64,000 bases of DNA, from positions 141,215 through 205,214 of the forward strand of contig MU266347.1 of the NCBI GenBank assembly GCA_021014945.1, in the 5' to 3' direction. Under the pieces are notes generated by a model. It ran no database searches. It was not told the DNA's origin and saw only the letters and a program-made list of their open reading frames with translations. The DNA comes from Leucogyrophana mollusca. Its lineage: Eukaryota; Basidiomycota; Agaricomycetes; Boletales. A program made the position numbers and the translations under genes. Positions 47,107 to 58,763 of the stretch are shown piece after piece. Each line of letters opens with the position of its first letter. Position 1 is the first letter of the stretch.

Positions 47107-50100
47107 ATGGCGGATGGAGGAGGACAAGCGGCGTAAGTCAATCGTATGTTAACTGTTATTCTACTGAAAAACTTGGCGGCTCCTGTAGTGAATCAACGCC
47201 AGCGCTCACAGTCAAAGTGACCGGTAAGCGTGCGGCCGTCGAGCGCAAGTGTTTATCGCAATAAATCACGACGACAGATCTGAAGGCTACCCGCCTTCCA
47301 AAGATTGGTCTGGTCAAACGAACTGGGAAGTTTTACGTGCGGGTGAGCGTTGACGATGAGAGCAAGGAGACGACGGCACACAAAGGGCCATCTTGGGATG
47401 AGGTCTTTTTCTTGTGAGTTACAGTACCAGCTAATTTAGGCAGAGGAACTGTAGCGAAATCCCCAGCGACGTGAACCCATCGTCTGTCCTCGAGCTTCAG
47501 TTATATGCTCGACGTCGCCTCGGCGCTGATGACTACATTGGTGGGACGAAAGGTCGAATCGGCTCTCTTCTCTTGGACTCAGAGGAACCCACCTGTGAGT
47601 TATCTTCCCTCGCGAGTGCTTCCCGGCAACTGACTAGCCTGCGATTCCCGCCACAGCGCTTAGTCGAAAGCTCTCGGTATATGATGCGCAGGGTATTTTG
47701 AATGAGCTCGATGTGTCTCTCGACTTCACGATCAGTCACGTCCTGGCAGCCAAGGCAGAAACTGACCGGGTGACTGAAGCAGTTGAACGGAGCACCAAAG
47801 CTGTGACACACATGAACAAGCTGTTTGCGACGCCGGAGATGCCTGCCGACCTCAGCACTTTCGCCGGCGCCGTGACAGCAGGAGCAGTCTGGGATCTGTT
47901 GATCTCCAGATTAAAGCTACTGATTGTGATCGCAGACGGCATTGCTGAGGTGGGTTTCACACTGGCAGTTCCGTTCATGATGGGGTCTTAGTGCTCTCTC
48001 ACTTAGGTGCATCCCTACGCGAAAATGGCGTGGAACGTCGTGTCAGCTGCATATAAGGCGCACTTTTGCCTCCCATTCGTTGTCCAAACAGTGTCTGACG
48101 CTAGCAAATGAAGATTATGCGTTCTCAGGGAGATCGGGATGAGAGAGTCGACCATCTGGTCAACACCATGAGTGAAGCTTTTACGTTCATACAGGAAGCG
48201 GAGCCTCTGAAGAAGGTCGAGTCGCATCGGAAGGTCATCGCTCTCATCACGCAACAGACCATCGAATGTGCGTACTTCATCCAAGCCTACGCCGCAAGCA
48301 GGAGTTTCTGTGGGTCTGCTTTGAATCACTACTAGTGGGATAGCTAAATTTGAATACCTTGTCCTATAAGGGATAAGAACACTGAAATACATGGTATCGG
48401 ACATCGACTCCAAGATACAGCAGTACGAAGACAAGTTTGTGGAGCTTAGGGCTAATTTTCAAAGCAAAGCCATCGTACAGTCCGAGATATCGATTCTACG
48501 CGTTTTGGATAAGGTGGAACATCTTGGTGCGAACCTCTCCATCATCACTTCCATCTTCCTAGCTCAAGTGCCGCCATCCCCGTAGCAACAGAAACTGACC
48601 TCAACGACATGCCATACGCAGAAGGCGCACGATTCGACCCGGAGAAAGGATGTCTCCCTGGGACGCGAGAGCACATCATCGAAGAGATCAGCGACTGGGT
48701 CAACGGCAGCGGCGACGATCCCCCACGCATGTTCTTCTTGAGTGGCGTCGCAGGCTCGGGCAAGTCCGCCATCGCCCATGCCATCGCGCAGCGATTCGAG
48801 CACTTAGGTCGCCTAGGCTCGTCGTACTGCTTCGACCGTTCACAGCAGGCCACGCGTCGGCCTAATAACCTCTTCAGCACCATTGCGCGCGACCTGGCGG
48901 ACCTCGATCCGCAGCGCAAGCAGTCTTTGTGGAGCGTCATACAGGAAAAGCGCGCGGTGCGCACCGCGAGTTCGCCTCGGGAACAATTTGCTTTATTCAT
49001 CGTAAAGCCGGCGGCAAGCCTCGTTAACATAGGCCCTGTCCTCATCGTCATTGACGCACTTGACGAAAGTGGGGACGCCTCTTCGCGACGTAGTATTGTT
49101 TCCATTCTGGCTGAGCAATTACCTCAGCTCCCCCCGAACTTCCGCATCCTTGTCACCTCGCGGCCAGAGCGCGACATCCACGCTGCCTTCGCCGCGAAAC
49201 CCGGTATCCTGTATCGACAGATGGATTCCATCGACACGGAGTCGACGTCGCGCGACCTCTCTTTATATGTCGCACACCAGCTGGCGGATGTCCCTGACCT
49301 CGAGTACCGATGGCCGAACGCAGAGTGGTGTCGCCTACTGGTGGAAAAATCGGAGGGTCTTTTCCAATGGGCGTCGACCGCTTGTCGGTTTATCAAGGGC
49401 GATGACAGAGGTGGGTTGGACCCATGCGAACAGTTGGACGTTCTTCTGTGTCAGAGTCTCCCGCCCAGAAAGCTGGATGCATTGGATCAGCTGTATCTCA
49501 ACATCCTGACACAGGTCTTCGGAGACCCGGCTCCAGCGACAGTTGCACATCGATTTAGGACTGTCATGGAGACGCTTCTTGGAGTCAGAGAGCCTCTCCC
49601 GATCTCAGCACTACGCAGGATGCTCTCGCAAGCAGGTTCGATGGATATCGTCGGCTTGATCGTTCGGCCTCTGGGATCGCTGCTGACCGGTGTCGCACAA
49701 GATTCGGTTCCTGTCCGGCCCCTACACACATCCTTTCACGATTTTCTCACTGACCCAGAACGCAGTGGGCCTTTTCATGTAGACACCAGTTGTTCTGCCC
49801 GGATGCTCGCGTTAGGCTCCTTGGCGGTCATGAAGGCGGACCTGTGTTTTAACATCTGTGGGCTAGACACGTCGTATATGCGAAACAGCGAGATTCTCGA
49901 CGCCGCGCGCGTGAGGGCATGCATTCAGCCCCATCTCTCGTACTCGTGTCGCTTTTGGATGCACCACGTTCGCGCTGCCACGCCTGATGACGAGCTGCTC
50001 GAAGAAGTCGAAAGTTTCCTCTGCACTCGGTTTCTATACTGGTTAGAGGTGCTGAGCGCGATTAAGGCGATTCGTGCTGCGTCACAGACCCTTTCTATGT

Positions 50101-52541
50101 TGCTTGACTGGACTCCTGTGAGTGTCGATGCGACCACGTGATGAAGAACCGAATCGTGCTCAGATTGTTTGCAGCATCCGGATACCAAGCTATTCGTAGA
50201 AGACGCCCTCAAGTTCGTCCGCATGTTCGGAGGCCCCATCTCACAAAGCTACCCGCACATCTACCTGTCGGCGCTATCGTTCGCTCCAGCCAGCTCCAAA
50301 GTTGTGCAGACCTATTCGCCCCAGTTTCCACGAACAATCGGGCTCCGTCGTGGGGGGGCAAGAACGTGGCCAGCGATACTGGACGTACTGCAACATCCCG
50401 CGCACGTCGGTGCCGTTGCTTTCTCGCCGGACGGTAGCCGTATCGCGTCTGGGGGCACTGATGCGCTCATCAGGTTATGGAATGTTGAGACTGGAGAAGG
50501 GATTCCGACCTTCTTCGAGGGGCACACCGGCGGTGTGATAGCTATCACCTTCACACCTGACGGAAGACGTCTGATATCAGGATCGTATGACACTACTATT
50601 CGGCTGTGGGATGTCGAAACAGGAGAGATGGCGCAAACGGTGTTGCTGGGGCACACGGACTATGTTTGGTCACTTGCTGTCTCCCCTGATGGGAGATACC
50701 TTGCTTCTGGTTCCCGCGACCGCACGATCCGCGTGTGGGACATGGAAAGGGGGGCGCTCTTCTTGGAGCCATTGGAAGAAAGTAGCGGTGTGGTCAGGAC
50801 AGTTGCGTTTTCGGCAGATGGGGAATACGTCCTGTCTGGATTAGCCGACTTCACAATCTGGGTCTGGAGTATCCGAACAGGGCTTCTGGTAGCGGGTCCG
50901 TTTGGCCGCGACTCCGATGATGCTATTAACTTCCGTAGCAGGTGCATCGGCTTGATGCCCGACGCGAAGCACGTTGTTCGCGTCACTCAAGATGACCATA
51001 TTCGGGTTGAAGCGATGGACATGCCGGAAGGCGTCTCGTTGGGGCAAATGGGTGGACAGGTGGGCTCACATGCGAACTGCGCGTTCTCCCGTGATGGCAG
51101 GACTTTCGTTTCTTGCTCATCCGACTACACGGTCCAAGTTTGGGACGTAGTCAGTGGCGAACTGCTACTTCCTCCCCTTGCCGGTCACTCTCGCCCTGTC
51201 GTGGCGATCGACATCTCTCCGGACGGGCAACGTGTTGCATCTGGGTCCGCGGATGGCACAGTGCGTATCTGGGAGATGGGAGCCCAAGATGAAGTTCCGG
51301 AGCCCACTCACCACACGAGAGTCATCAACGCCATCGCCACTTCGCCAGACGGTCTTTCCATCGTGTCTTGTTCCCAAGCTCTTGGGGGTCTCATTCAGGT
51401 GTGGGACAGGTGCACTGGGGAGGTTGTATCGTGGGAGTTGGAGGTTCAACCATCTGTCGGCTGTCTCGCGCTCTCCCCAGACGGGTCCCGAGTTGCGATT
51501 TATCCGTCGGGCGGCCCTAGGATCTATGTCTACGATATCGAGGCTGGATGCACAGTGTCCAGTTCGGTTGAGGCGTACGAAGGTACCATTCGTGACATGA
51601 CTTTCTCATCTGATGGAGGACGTCTAGTTTCAATGACCTGGAACCGCACGATCGAAATGTGGGATTTAGAGAAAGAAGCGGCGGCACTACCATGGGATGG
51701 ACCACTGGCTGACTGCGTCGCCTTTTCACCGAACGGAAAACATATTGCCTGTGGGATCGATGACAACCTCCGGATCCTCGACCCTGTTTCGGGAGAGGTG
51801 CAATCCGCCCCTTTTCAAAAGCACACGGGGAGAATCCTGTCTATCGCTTTCTCACCTGATGGAAGGTTGATTGCATCGGGCTCAGCCGACCACACCGCTC
51901 GTGTCTGGGACATCGAGACAGCCGCCTCGTGGCCTTCGAATTTCGGAGGACATTCTGCAGCCATCCAGAATATTGCCTTCTCGCCCAACGGGAAACTGAT
52001 TGTGTCCAGTTCTGCTGACCGCACGATTTGCGTGTGGGACGTGGGGACGGGAATACCAATGGCCGGGCCTTTTGCAGGGCATACCGCCTCAATCACTTCC
52101 GTCATTTTCTCTCCAGATGGCCGCAGCATCATTTCGGGTTCACTGGATCATACGATTAGGGTGTGGACGTTGGACAATCAACTGCATACGTCGCCAGTAC
52201 GCCCTGTGTCCCGGCAAGGGGGTATTGAGATGCCATCTTCGCTGTCGCTTGAAGCATCGCCTGCACGCAATCAACTTATACCCCTCCTAGACGCGGACAC
52301 ACATTCCCTTCGAGATCACTCGCAACTGGAAAATGGCTGGTGTCTTGGGCCCAATTCCGAGTTGTTGTTTTGGGCTCCAGCGTGGGCCAGAACCGGACTA
52401 TGGCGCCCAAGCAATACACTCATCCTCGGCACGAAGCCCGTCGAGCTTGATTTCACCCGTTTTGTGCATGGGACATCTTGGACACTTTGCATGGAAGCGA
52501 CCGACGGAAACCGAGAAGAGAGTCGTGGTATCGACGCATAG
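47107..52541 (+). CDS. STAND NLR-like receptor: C2, NACHT and 14 WD40 repeats
   Basis: Ten exons: 47107-47132, 47189-47223, 47278-47413, 47455-47594, 47657-47949, 48007-48057, 48105-48313, 48378-48526, 48586-50117 and 50175-52541; 1,645 residues. Residues ~10-150 form a C2-like domain (ALTVKVTDLKATRLP, GPSWDEVFFF-like strand). A helical region follows (VTEAVERSTKAVTHMNKLF). The NACHT has Walker A SGVAGSGKS (~residue 400) and Walker B VLIVIDALDES (~500), with PTRILVTSRPE-like sensor LVTSRPERD. From residue ~930 there are 14 WD40 repeats, enough for two seven-blade propellers, several ending in GSxDxTIRVWD. This is the architecture of fungal STAND proteins used in non-self recognition and programmed cell death (HET-E/NWD group). 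The C2 N terminus instead of HeLo or HET is one known alternative. Exon 6 lacks a GT donor (48058 starts GC), so that junction is tentative. Confidence 0.87.
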
Positions 52542-52642
52542 GGAGACTAACTTGCACTATGAGTCGGGCTAGACAATAACAATATTGTACGAATGGCTTT
52601 AGCTCACATGCGCGTTCACGGCTTCGTGCGCAGGGTACTACG

Positions 52643-52660
52643 CCACGTGCCCCTATATAA
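52643..52660 (+). promoter_or_regulatory. E-box CACGTG followed by TATATAA box
   Basis: The palindrome CACGTG (bound by bHLH and, in other contexts, bZIP factors) lies six bases before TATATAA, which is 32-38 bases upstream of the ATG at 52,692 and about 250 upstream of the GLO1 start. Spacing fits a core promoter for a transcript whose leader contains a small frame. Confidence 0.5.
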
Positions 52661-52691
52661 ACGACGACCAACGTCTCCTCCAAATCCCAGC

Positions 52692-52844
52692 ATGTCTTCC
52701 GCGATCGAGGTGGCGTGCCATGTGCGGCGCCACGGAGATGAAGATATGGCCCACCCCGTCTCTTACGTGACAGAGGTCTTCCGATCTCCTCCTCAAGGCT
52801 CACAAGGAACCGGAAGGAATGCACTGCTAAATTTGAACCACTAG
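52692..52844 (+). CDS. Small open reading frame, possible uORF of GLO1
   Basis: Fifty codons beginning MSSAIEVACHVRRHGDEDMA and ending NALLNLNH. The start lies 32 bases after a TATATAA box and the stop is 60 bases before the GLO1 start on the same strand. No family is recognised. It could be an independent small gene, an upstream frame that limits GLO1 translation, or chance. The only evidence is its position relative to a good core promoter. Confidence 0.3.
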   Translation: MSSAIEVACHVRRHGDEDMAHPVSYVTEVFRSPPQGSQGTGRNALLNLNH

Positions 52845-52904
52845 ACCTGCCATAAATAGACGGCCCACTTCAAATCATGCGATCTCCTTGGTCTGCTGAT
52901 AGTG

Positions 52905-53784
52905 ATGAGTGGCCTCAGGCGCTTTCTCTCCAACACCTTCAAAGTCAGACGAGTTCAACCCTTCATTTCCCCCCAACGTAGCCTTCATTCCAGCTCATCC
53001 GCCAGAATGCCTCGCACCGCTGAGACCGCTTCCTACAAGGCAAGCCATATGGCCACAAATGTTTCACACCTCTTAATCATGCCGTTTTTGTTGTAGTTCA
53101 ACCACACGATGATTCGTGTCAAGGACCCGAAGGTGTCCCTACCATTCTATACTGATGTGCGTCACACCTTTTAAGACTGAAGATACTCACCCGGGCTGAC
53201 CGCCGTTCACAAAGGTCCTCGGCATGGATATTATCTCTGGTGAGTGCCCCTCAAGCACCTGATGACGATAAGCTAACCATGGTCCAGAGCAAAATATGGG
53301 TGACTTCACGCTGTACTTCCTCGGCTTCGACCATGATGGGTTAATGAAGTTGGCCCCCGAGGAGAGATCCAAGGCTCGTTTTAATCGTGAAGGTGCGAGA
53401 GAGATCACACAAGATACCATGTGTCCTAATCAACTGGCTCCTTCGCACCCAGGTATCTTGGAACTGACACACAACCACGGTACCGAGTCCGATGCGAACT
53501 TCCAGGGCTATGCTAGTGGGAATTCCGACCCCGGCAGAGGGTTCGGCCATATCGCTATCACTGTGGATAACATCGAGGAGGCTTGTGCGCGCCTCGAGAA
53601 ACTCGGCGTTCCCTTCAAGAAGCGTCTCACTGACGGAAAAATGAAGAACATTGCATTCATTCTTGACCCCGATGGGTGAGCCCCTCGAATCCTGAATTCT
53701 ACGTCATTGGGTTTCCAGGCTAGAGGCTAACCTTGCCATGATAGGTACTGGATCGAGATCGTTCCTGGGGCACTCAAATTGTAA
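52905..53784 (+). CDS. GLO1: Glyoxalase I (lactoylglutathione lyase) with probable mitochondrial presequence
   Basis: Exons 52905-53039, 53097-53156, 53215-53239, 53288-53392, 53453-53675 and 53745-53784; 195 residues. The first ~35 residues (MSGLRRFLSNTFKVRRVQPF, then RSLHSSSSA) are rich in Arg and Ser without acidic residues, a typical mitochondrial targeting peptide. An in-frame Met at residue 36 (MPRTAETASYKFNHTMIRV) would start the cytosolic form. The core carries the metal and substrate motifs: FNHTMIRVKDP, GILELTHNHGTE, GFGHIAITVDNI and DPDGYWIEIV. Metal ligands His, Glu, His and Glu are all present. It isomerises the methylglyoxal-glutathione hemithioacetal to S-lactoylglutathione. 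The first intron begins GCAAGC (GC-AG). Intron 4 is a multiple of three and open, so retention would insert 20 residues. Confidence 0.93.
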
Positions 53785-55029
53785 TTGGTGTATAAGTCTT
53801 GAAGGAAATCGGAACACAGGAGGGATCAATTTGTACTAACATGTGTAGCATGACTATATCTGAATCTCTATCAATCCTCCTCGCGGTTTTCTCGAAAAAA
53901 GTTAAGCACTGGCGAGGGTGGTACACTGTAGTTGGACGTCACTGATACCCACTCCTCGTGCACATATCCACAACCTTGGAGTCTACTTATATGCTGTGGT
54001 ATGCTCCGAGGAGACGGATGAACATAATTGGCGCAGGTGCCCTGCCTGCCGTGCCATCAATCAATCGTGACCTTGCTGCAATGCGCGAGCATATCGCCGC
54101 AAAAAAATCAGCTACCCATCGTCCAAAGAAAGGGATTTATCACTGCTAAGACCACAGAAATAGTCGTTCGGTGTCCCTCCGTTCCGATCCTTGACGTTAA
54201 GGACCTCCTGCGGCGTGCCTTGGGAACCCATATGCCCGTGTTTCGGGGGTAGGACATATTATAGCTCGGATAAAAACTGCGTGAATGTTTTGCTGTCTCG
54301 GAGAAATCTGAAGCATGTCAAAGGACAGAACGATTCGAAAAGCGAAAGGCGAGTGGGGTCATGTCACAAAAGGATAGATGACGACATACCCGACAATTAA
54401 TGGAGATATCGTGGAAATCCTTCGGCAACAAACAGGTTTTCTTGACCATTCACCTCCGGACGCCGGAGGAGGAAGGGGAATAAAGACAGTGACCTCGAGC
54501 TGCTCTGGAGCATTCTTACGGTTCATTGTGAAGCGCTGTACATACAGCATGGAACTGAAGATATCCTCAAATTCGCCCACGTTGTGCTAGCGAGCTTCCG
54601 TCTGCTTCCGTGCAGCAGGTGGCATTGTACTTGCACCCTCACGGTCGGTTCTGAATCATCATGCTGAACCAAAGGGGGGCTTCAAGCGCTTTTTTTCCAT
54701 CCCAAGGCATATATGATGACTCGTAGCGTCACCACAGTCAACTTTATACTCGAAGTTGCCCAACTCATTTGACCCGCTCAGCCTCCGGGGTGGCGATGCC
54801 ATTGCGATCATTTGGGCCGGCGAAAGGCCACCACAACGGTGTCGAAGTATTTTCGATAACTTTATGCAGAGACTTCTTCCCCATGTTTCCGCACGGGTAT
54901 GCTCTAATTTATGATCAGCTGTTCGGGAGGAGCAGTCATGGGTCCCCTTTTTATGTGAAGATCGTTTACGCGTGGCCGCAAGTATAAAAGCCCTCCTGAA
55001 TGCCATCGCCTATGCGCTAACGGCATACC
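53785..55029. other. Intergenic, promoter side of beta-mannosidase
   Basis: 1.25 kb. Open frames are short and unrecognised. The right end contains the TATA box of the next gene, listed separately. Confidence 0.5.
54983..54989 (+). promoter_or_regulatory. TATA box of the beta-mannosidase gene
   Basis: TATAAAA, 41-47 bases before the ATG at 55030, in a GC-richer surrounding. The distance fits a short leader, common for inducible secreted-enzyme genes. Confidence 0.6.
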
Positions 55030-58000
55030 ATGCTGAGTCTATCGCTCAGGGTGCTGGTCTCTTCCTGCCTGCCACTCGTGGCACTTGGTCAGGTCTTCAA
55101 CCTTTCCGAATTGCAATGGACGCTGAAAAACGAGAACGGTTCCATTGTGATACCTGGTGCTTTGCCTTCGCAAGCACACCTTGACCTGTATAAAGCTGGT
55201 GTCATCAACAACCCACTGCTTGGTATCAACGGTGAGTTCGTGGCGTCGCGTCGCGTTCCGTATGCAAGCTAACCTTTTGCAGAGTATACGGAACGATGGG
55301 TTATCAACGACAACTGGACGTATACGGCCGATCTCTCGCCCTTCATGCAAAACTACAAGAAGGACGCATCCGAAAAGACTCTGTTGGTGTTTTATGGCAT
55401 CGACACCATAGCGAATATAGTAGGTGACGCTCCTTGCGGGTTGAAGCTTGAATTGAATTGCTCCAGACTTTCGCCGGACATCCCGTAGCATGGGTTAACA
55501 ACCAATTCCGACGCTATGTGTACGATGTGTCCGAGTATCTGAGTTCCCCGGGAAGCGACAATAATCTGACCGTGGCTCTTGAGTCAGCCTGGTACTATGG
55601 CATGAATGTCACGGAGATGCCAGATGCGGAATACTTCCCGGATACTGCGACCGTTACCACAATCGACAACGTTTGTTTTGCTTTATTTTGCGTGCATTCA
55701 ATATATAACAGATTGTTTCAGTTCGAGTACCCCAATGTCCGTCAATGGATTCGGAAGGTTGACGACGATTTCGGCTGGGATTGGGTGAGTGTCGAGTCTC
55801 TGGTCAAGGGTATCATCTAACAACATCGATAGGGCCCAGCGTTTGTTCCGAGTGGTATTTACAAACCAGCCTATCTTGTGACGCTTTCCGAGTCAGCTTC
55901 CGAATACGAAGCGCCTGCAAGCGCCGCGCCTGGCTTGCCGCACTCCAGCAGCTCAATTTTCGTCGATGAGACATCCATCGATATCTACAAGTACGGACAG
56001 AACTCCTCTGCCGCACCTGACCAAACAGCAGATTGGGTAGTGAACGTTACATTCGGTCTACGCTCGGTGGCAGCATACGAGCACCCTTCGGTCACACTGT
56101 CCATTCCCGAGCTCAAGCTAACTTCGCAACCTCTCCCCTTGGATGCCATTCCGGCTTCTGTCGATGAGGCTACTTACGTGAGTGTTACATGGACGATCCC
56201 AGACAGTATACCCGAGAGGTGGTACCCATACGACCTCGGAACGCCTAAGCTATACAACTTGACCGTGGCACTGGATCCCTTGTCAGGCCAGGGGAGCTCT
56301 GAGGTTATATCACAAACGATCACAACCGGTTTCCGGACCATCCAGCTTCTGCAGACACCGTACTCATCCGAGGAGGTGGCTGCAAGGGGTATCACACCCG
56401 GTGATCAATGGCATTTCGCCGTCAACGGCAAGGCATTCTACAGCAAAGGCACAAATATCATTCCGTTCGATCCCTTTTACTCTCGCATCAAGCCTGACGC
56501 AGTCCGATGGGTCCTTGAGAGTGCTGTCAAGAGTGGACAGAACATGGTAAGTCGCCATTCGCAAGTAAGTCCTAATCCTTCGCTTATGTTTGCCAGCTTC
56601 GCGTCTGGGGTGGAGGAATTTATCAACCCTCGGACGCCGCCACTGCAGGGGGCATGTACGACTTTTACGCACTTTGTGACGAATTGGGCATTATGGCATG
56701 GTCGGAGCTCATCTTCTCGGACACACTCTACCCTATCAACGACTTCCTTCTCGAGTCTGTCGAGCCCGAAGTAAGGCAGAATGTCCGGAGAATCAACAGA
56801 CACCCCAGTAACGTGCAGTGGGCTGGTGGCAACGAAATTGAAGGCATGGTCATGTCTGTCAACACGTCCTTAACAAACGGAACCCATTACCTGGATGAGG
56901 TATGATTAATGTAACATAAACAGACCATTCGCTGATCGAGACTTAGTTCGTTTATCTCTTCCAAGATTACCTCCACGACATTGTCTTGTCCGAGACCAAA
57001 TCGGTAAGGGATTCGCCGTCGAATGTGTTTATTTGGCTGAACGTGGCCTAAGGTTCCGTACACTGACTGTTCCACGACACACGGTGTCTTAAGTCTTGAT
57101 CCATACGTGCTCCGATTCGCGAACGGCACTCCTGGCTACATATACGGAAACACAGGTCTGCCCTACGATTGCCTATGACCCACCGAGCGTGCACTTACTT
57201 CATGATTCATAGAACGTTACAACTACGATGCTACTCAGGCCTTCAACTTGAGCACATATCCCGTCTCTCGGTAAGTGGGCAGGCAACTGGTAGAGCATGT
57301 AAATGACTAATGGGCCGGCCTTGTAGATTCGTAAACGAGTTTGGGTATGTTTCCGCTGCTCCTTAAGAATAGGAACAGGCAATAACTCTACCCTTAAAGT
57401 TTCCACTCGATGCCATCGTTCTACAGTTGGGAGGAAGTGCTCGAATCTCCCGAAGACTTCGCATTTAACTCTACTGTTGTCGTGTCTCGTGACCACCACC
57501 CTCCCGCCGGAAACCTCTCCTGGCCCAATCCCAACGCCCCTCAAGGCCAATACCAAATGTCGAGTGCCGTCGAGCTTTGGCTACCTACCCCTGGTACATC
57601 TGACGCTAACCAGACCTTCGCTCAATGGTGCTGGAGCACTCAGCTTTTCCAGTCAATGAACATGGTCGCCGAGATCGCGTGGTACAGGCGCGGCGCTGGC
57701 ATGGGTGAAAACAACCTCGGAAGCTTGGTCTGGCAGCTCAACGATATCTGGCAAGGTGTCAGTTGGGCGGCCATCGAGTACTCCGGCAGGTGGAAAGTTC
57801 TGCAGTACGGCATGGCTACGGTATACTCCCCTGTCATCATCAACTCGTTCTGGATGCCAGAGAATGAGACCTTGACTATCCTCGCCACCTCCGATCGCTG
57901 GGAAACGGTTGACGGAACAGCTCAACTGACATGGTACGACTGGAGCGGAAATGCTCTTAACACCAGCAAGACCGACTTCGCCATCCCTACTCTCAACAAC

Positions 58001-58541
58001 TCCCTTATCTTCGAAGGAACCGGCTTTGATACTATTCTGCCGTCTGGCTACAATTCCACCGACGTCTGGTTGTTGATGAACTTGACAGCGCAGGCTGACG
58101 GCAAGACCGTCACGAGCGAACAATATGTGTGTAATTCTGCGCTTTCCCGCGATGATATCTAATTTTTGTGCAATAGTTCACTCCAGCATCACTCGCCGAC
58201 GCTACCCTTGTCGACCCAGAGATCGCAGTTACAACTGGTGACGATTATACCTTCACTCTATCCGCCAAAGGTGGTGTTGCAGCCTGGGCATGGCTTGATC
58301 ATCCGTACGGAACCGTTGGATACTTTGTTGATCCCACCAGCGGAGTGCCCACCAATGGGTTCTATCTTATCCCTGGTATCGACCGCACAGGTAAGCCATA
58401 TAACCCGACTCATGCAGAACGCGCAGTGTTCATCTGACCCCTACAGTCCAATTCGTCCTGAGCCCGGAGCTGTCAACAGTGCAAAGCCCTGATGCGTCTG
58501 ACTTCGTTGTGAGATCTTTGTGGAACAATACGCACATCTGA
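55030..58541 (+). CDS. Secreted GH2 beta-mannosidase
   Basis: Thirteen exons: 55030-55231, 55283-55419, 55467-55670, 55722-55784, 55833-56546, 56597-56899, 56947-57003, 57053-57155, 57213-57270, 57327-57344 (18 bases), 57400-58126, 58177-58390 and 58447-58541; 964 residues. Signal peptide MLSLSLRVLVSSCLPLVALG; mature protein starts near QVFNLSELQWTL. The jelly-roll domain (VIPGALPSQAHLDLYKAGVI) and Ig-like domain precede a TIM barrel with RVWGGGIYQP, the acid/base in QWAGGNEIEG and the nucleophile in RFVNEFGFHSMPS, which spans the 18-base exon. Many N-x-S/T sites fit secretion. The enzyme removes terminal beta-1,4-mannose from mannan-derived oligosaccharides in plant cell-wall breakdown. It is convergent with the lipase gene, stops 222 bases apart. 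Confidence 0.93.
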
Positions 58542-58763
58542 GGGGATAAGTTGTTTTGTACAAAATGTAGAGTTAGCTCATGATTGAAGCACGATTCTGA
58601 ACGTTCCTTGGACGAGAGCCCTATGAAGCCCTTCCCTCCTGAGGTTGTGCGTCGTTTCACCATTGGGTACTCAGCGGTTGCTCTGAGTCTGACACGATAA
58701 ATGTGCAGTCGCAACTTGGGTGTACAGATGAAAACGACGACTTCGCGACACCCAACCCCAAAC

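Larger units (their letters stand above)
52542..52904. other. Intergenic with a core promoter, upstream of GLO1
   Basis: Contains a CACGTG palindrome (about 52,643-52,648) and a TATATAA box (about 52,654-52,660), listed separately, and a 50-codon open frame starting at 52,692 that may be an upstream frame in the GLO1 transcript. Confidence 0.5.
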
